Assembly (NCBI GenBank): GCA_029268325.1
Contig: JAJUGC010000062.1
Coordinates: 1 to 9,220 of the forward strand
Length of the DNA stretch: 9,220 nt
Reading direction: 5' to 3'
Origin: Gammaproteobacteria bacterium
Lineage (GTDB): Bacteria > Pseudomonadota > Gammaproteobacteria > Pseudomonadales > Oleiphilaceae
Within the stretch, counting starts at the first letter, position 1, and every line of letters begins with the position of its first letter. The translations under genes were made by a program, and so were the position numbers. A model generated the notes under the pieces. It did not search any database and was not told the origin of the DNA. It worked only from the letters and a program-made list of their open reading frames with translations. Positions 7,057-9,220 of this stretch are shown one piece after another.

Positions 7057-7085
7057 CCGGGGGCGTCCGGGCGGGCGCCTTCCGG
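7057..7085 (+). terminator. GC-rich hairpin just after the gyrA stop codon
   Basis: CCGGGGGCG (7057-7065) pairs with CGCCTTCCGG (7076-7085) around a 10-base loop, with one G-U pair and one bulged base. It begins five bases after the stop codon. No T-run follows, so it could protect the gyrA mRNA end or cause partial or rho-dependent termination before serC. Confidence 0.35.
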
Positions 7086-7093
7086 CTCCTGGG

Positions 7094-7131
7094 CTTGTAG
7101 ATTTCGGACAAGTCTGTAGGTTTTGAACAAG
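7094..7131. repeat. Imperfect tandem 19-base repeat upstream of serC
   Basis: Two adjacent 19-base units, 7094-7112 and 7113-7131, match at 14 of 19 positions and share the frame TGTAG..TTT.G.ACAAG. The first unit is also an inverted repeat, CTTGT (7094-7098) with ACAAG (7108-7112). Such spacing could fit a pair of operator half-sites for serC-pheA or may be chance duplication. Confidence 0.4.
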
Positions 7132-7155
7132 CGGGTACCGGTCTGGCGGGTACCC
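7131..7155 (+). repeat. GCGGGTACC direct repeat that also forms a hairpin upstream of serC
   Basis: GCGGGTACC occurs at 7131-7139 and again at 7146-7154, a 15-base period. Because GGTACC is self-complementary, GGGTACC (7133-7139) can also pair with GGTACCC (7149-7155) as a 7-base stem with a 9-base loop. It lies 40 bases before the serC start. No T-run follows, so a terminator is unlikely; a leader stem or protein site is possible. Confidence 0.45.
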
Positions 7156-7194
7156 TGGCAAATCTACCTGGATATTTAAGAGACGTCGTAACGT

Positions 7195-8277
7195 ATGACC
7201 CGTAAATATAACTTCTGCTCTGGCCCGGCAACCTTGCCGGTGGAAGTCTTGGAACAGGCTCGCGAGGAATTGCTGGACTGGCAGGGCAAAGGCATGTCTG
7301 TGATGGAAATGAGCCATCGCAGTGCCGAGTTCGTCTCCATTGCCGAAGAAGCCGAGCGGGATTTTCGTGACCTGCTGGCCATTCCGGACAACTACAAGGT
7401 GCTGTTCCTGCAAGGCGGCGCGACAGCTCAGTTTTCGATGGTGCCCTTGAACCTGCTGCGGGGCAAGGAAAAGGCAGACTACATCGATACGGGGATCTGG
7501 TCTCGCAAGGCAATTGACGAAGCCCGGCGCTATTGCACGGTCAACGTAGCGGCAACGGCCAAATCCAGCAACTATACGAAGATTCCTGACCAGGCCGAAT
7601 GGCAGCTGGATCCGGAAGCGGCCTATGTCCACTACACGCCCAACGAAACCATCGGGGGCGTTGAATATCAGTGGATTCCGGAAACGGGCGAGGTGCCCCT
7701 AGTGGCGGATATGTCTTCCAGTATCCTGTCCCGTCCCCTGGATGTGACCAGGTTCGGTTGTATCTATGCCGGAGCCCAGAAAAATATCGGGCCGGCCGGG
7801 CTGACCATTGTCATTGTGCGGGAAGACCTGCTTGGTGAGGCGCTACCGTTCACGCCGCTTAGCTTCAACTACAAGGTGGCGGCGGACAATGGCTCCATGT
7901 ACAACACACCGCCCACCTATGCCTGGTACCTGGCAGGGCTGGTATTCAAGTGGCTCAAGCGCCAAGGTGGCGTAGAGGCCATGGCGGAAGTGAACCGCCG
8001 TAAAGCTGAGAAGCTCTATCAACTGATCGATAACAGCGGTTTCTACAATAACCCCATCGATCCCAGCAGCCGTTCCTGGATGAACATTCCCTTTACCCTG
8101 AAGGATGAAGCACTCAACGCCAAATTCCTGGCTGAGGCGGAAGCCGCGGGGCTGGCTAACTTGCAAGGCCACCGTTCGGTGGGGGGTATGCGTGCCAGTA
8201 TTTACAACGCCATGCCGGAAGCCGGTGTGGATGCACTGATTGAGTTTATGAAGCAATTCGAAAAGCAGAACGGTTAG
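7195..8277 (+). CDS. serC: Phosphoserine aminotransferase
   Basis: SerC is a cytoplasmic PLP enzyme that transfers an amino group from glutamate to 3-phosphohydroxypyruvate in serine synthesis. It also acts on the four-carbon analogue in PLP synthesis. The 360 residues match the family (E. coli 362). The N-terminal signature NFCSGPATLP spans 6-15. GGATAQF (74-80) binds the cofactor phosphate. K196 in AGAQKNIGPAG is the PLP Schiff-base lysine, close to E. coli K198. HRSVGGMRASIYNA near the C terminus is the substrate-binding Arg segment. The ribosome site is weak (purine-rich TAAGAGA about 14 bases upstream), but MTRKYNFCSGPA begins where family members begin. It follows gyrA by 143 bases and precedes pheA by 16, the order known in pseudomonads, where serC and pheA form an aromatic/serine supraoperon. 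No truncation or missing residue was seen. Confidence 0.97.
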   Translation: MTRKYNFCSGPATLPVEVLEQAREELLDWQGKGMSVMEMSHRSAEFVSIAEEAERDFRDLLAIPDNYKVLFLQGGATAQFSMVPLNLLRGKEKADYIDTGIWSRKAIDEARRYCTVNVAATAKSSNYTKIPDQAEWQLDPEAAYVHYTPNETIGGVEYQWIPETGEVPLVADMSSSILSRPLDVTRFGCIYAGAQKNIGPAGLTIVIVREDLLGEALPFTPLSFNYKVAADNGSMYNTPPTYAWYLAGLVFKWLKRQGGVEAMAEVNRRKAEKLYQLIDNSGFYNNPIDPSSRSWMNIPFTLKDEALNAKFLAEAEAAGLANLQGHRSVGGMRASIYNAMPEAGVDALIEFMKQFEKQNG

Positions 8278-8293
8278 CGAGAGAAACGGCGGA

Positions 8294-9220
8294 ATGAGCG
8301 ATGAGGCCAGCGCGCTTGCCAAACTGCGCGAGCGAATTGATCAAATTGATCGAGAAATCCAGCAGCTGATCAGCGAGCGAGCGCGCTGTGCCCAGCAGGT
8401 TGGGCATGTTAAACAGTGCTCGCAAAGCGAGGAGGAGCCGGTATTTTACCGTCCTGAGCGCGAAGCCCAGGTGCTGCGGGCCGTGATGGAGCGTAATGAG
8501 GGGCCACTCAGTAACGAAGAGATGGCCCGCTTGTTTCGGGAGATCATGTCGGCCTGCCTGGCGCTGGGAAAGCCCATGCGCATTGCCTATCTCGGACCCG
8601 AGGGAACCTTCACCCAGGCCGCGGCATTGAAACATTTCGGCCACTCGGTGAAGAGTGTGTCCATGGCCACGATTCCCGAGGTCTTTCGCGAGGTGGAGGC
8701 CGGCGCCGCCAATTACGGAGTGGTGCCGGTTGAGAACTCAACGGAAGGGGTCATCAACCATACGCTGGATATGTTCCTTACCTCGCGGTTGAAGATCTGT
8801 GGTGAGGTGCAGCTGCGTATCCACCACCATTTGTTGGCCTTGCCCGACGTGGATCGCCAGAACATCACCCGTATTTATTCCCACCAGCAGTCCCTTGCCC
8901 AGTGTCGCCAATGGCTCGATGCCCATTGGCCCCAGGTAGAGCGGATTGCTGTGAGCAGTAATGCCGAGGCCGCCCGGCGGGCGTCCAAGGAAGAGGGTGC
9001 GGCAGCGATTGCCGGGGAGATGGCGGGGGAGCTTTATGGCTTGGTGCCTATTGCGCGAAACATTGAGGACCGCCCCGACAATACGACCCGCTTTCTGATT
9101 ATCGGGCGGGAGAAGGTCGCTCCCAGCGGGCACGACAAGACCTCCATCCTGGTATCCATGAAGAACCGGCCCGGGGCGCTTTACTCCCTGTTGGAGCCGT
9201 TTCACCGTCTGAAGATCAGC
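8294..9220 (+). CDS. pheA: Bifunctional chorismate mutase/prephenate dehydratase (P-protein), C terminus beyond window
   Basis: The P-protein converts chorismate to prephenate and then to phenylpyruvate, committing flux to phenylalanine. 309 codons are visible of about 360-390 expected. Residues 1 to about 92 are an AroQ-type chorismate mutase helical domain: R14, R29/R31, K40 and the RPERE block (53-57) match its chorismate-binding residues. Prephenate dehydratase begins at M95 (MRIAYLGPEGTFTQA), with PVENSTEG, SNAEAA and the catalytic TRF motif at T265-R266-F267. An ACT domain starts near 282 (KTSILVSMKNRPGAL), with GAL at 294-296 forming part of the phenylalanine feedback site; the matching ESRP motif would lie past the edge. 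The ATG lies 16 bases after the serC stop with GAGA upstream, so cotranscription with serC is likely. hisC and tyrA/aroF would be expected next by analogy with Pseudomonas, but are not seen. Confidence 0.95.
   Translation, partial: MSDEASALAKLRERIDQIDREIQQLISERARCAQQVGHVKQCSQSEEEPVFYRPEREAQVLRAVMERNEGPLSNEEMARLFREIMSACLALGKPMRIAYLGPEGTFTQAAALKHFGHSVKSVSMATIPEVFREVEAGAANYGVVPVENSTEGVINHTLDMFLTSRLKICGEVQLRIHHHLLALPDVDRQNITRIYSHQQSLAQCRQWLDAHWPQVERIAVSSNAEAARRASKEEGAAAIAGEMAGELYGLVPIARNIEDRPDNTTRFLIIGREKVAPSGHDKTSILVSMKNRPGALYSLLEPFHRLKIS

Overview
The window reads as a chromosomal housekeeping segment of a gammaproteobacterium, probably a marine one related to the Pseudomonas/Marinobacter/Hahella/Microbulbifer breadth. 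The reasons are the gyrA-serC-pheA gene order known from pseudomonads, a GyrA whose QRDR, catalytic Tyr and GyrA box fall at E. coli residue numbers, a Pseudomonas-like P-protein, and a VolA/Pla-1/cef-type lipase lipoprotein, a family common in marine Gammaproteobacteria. The genus cannot be fixed from this sequence alone.

Layout. Positions 1-391 (minus strand) hold the 5' part of an extracellular lipase-like lipoprotein gene that runs off the left edge. A 449-base divergent intergenic region follows (392-840). All remaining genes are on the plus strand: class I fumarase (841-2364), pterin-4a-carbinolamine dehydratase phhB (2458-2829), formyltetrahydrofolate deformylase purU (2919-3773), a 521-base spacer with hairpins, an extended -10 promoter and a long foldable leader (3774-4294), gyrA (4295-7051), a 143-base spacer with hairpins and short direct repeats, serC (7195-8277), and pheA (8294-9220, cut by the right edge inside its ACT domain).

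How the genes fit together. Fumarase serves the TCA cycle. PhhB and PurU both act on pterin/folate cofactors, PurU releasing formate for purine synthesis. GyrA is the cleavage and wrapping subunit of DNA gyrase. SerC and PheA serve serine/PLP and phenylalanine synthesis and are probably cotranscribed, given the 16-base gap. No mobile element, CRISPR array, tRNA, rRNA or phage gene was seen.

The protein-coding content is ordinary. The parts worth a second look are non-coding: the roughly 370-nt gyrA leader with several nested stems and a possible long-range pairing, and the repeat cluster between gyrA and serC. The acidic insert inside the GyrA C-terminal domain is a further point. I found no convincing new multi-gene system here.
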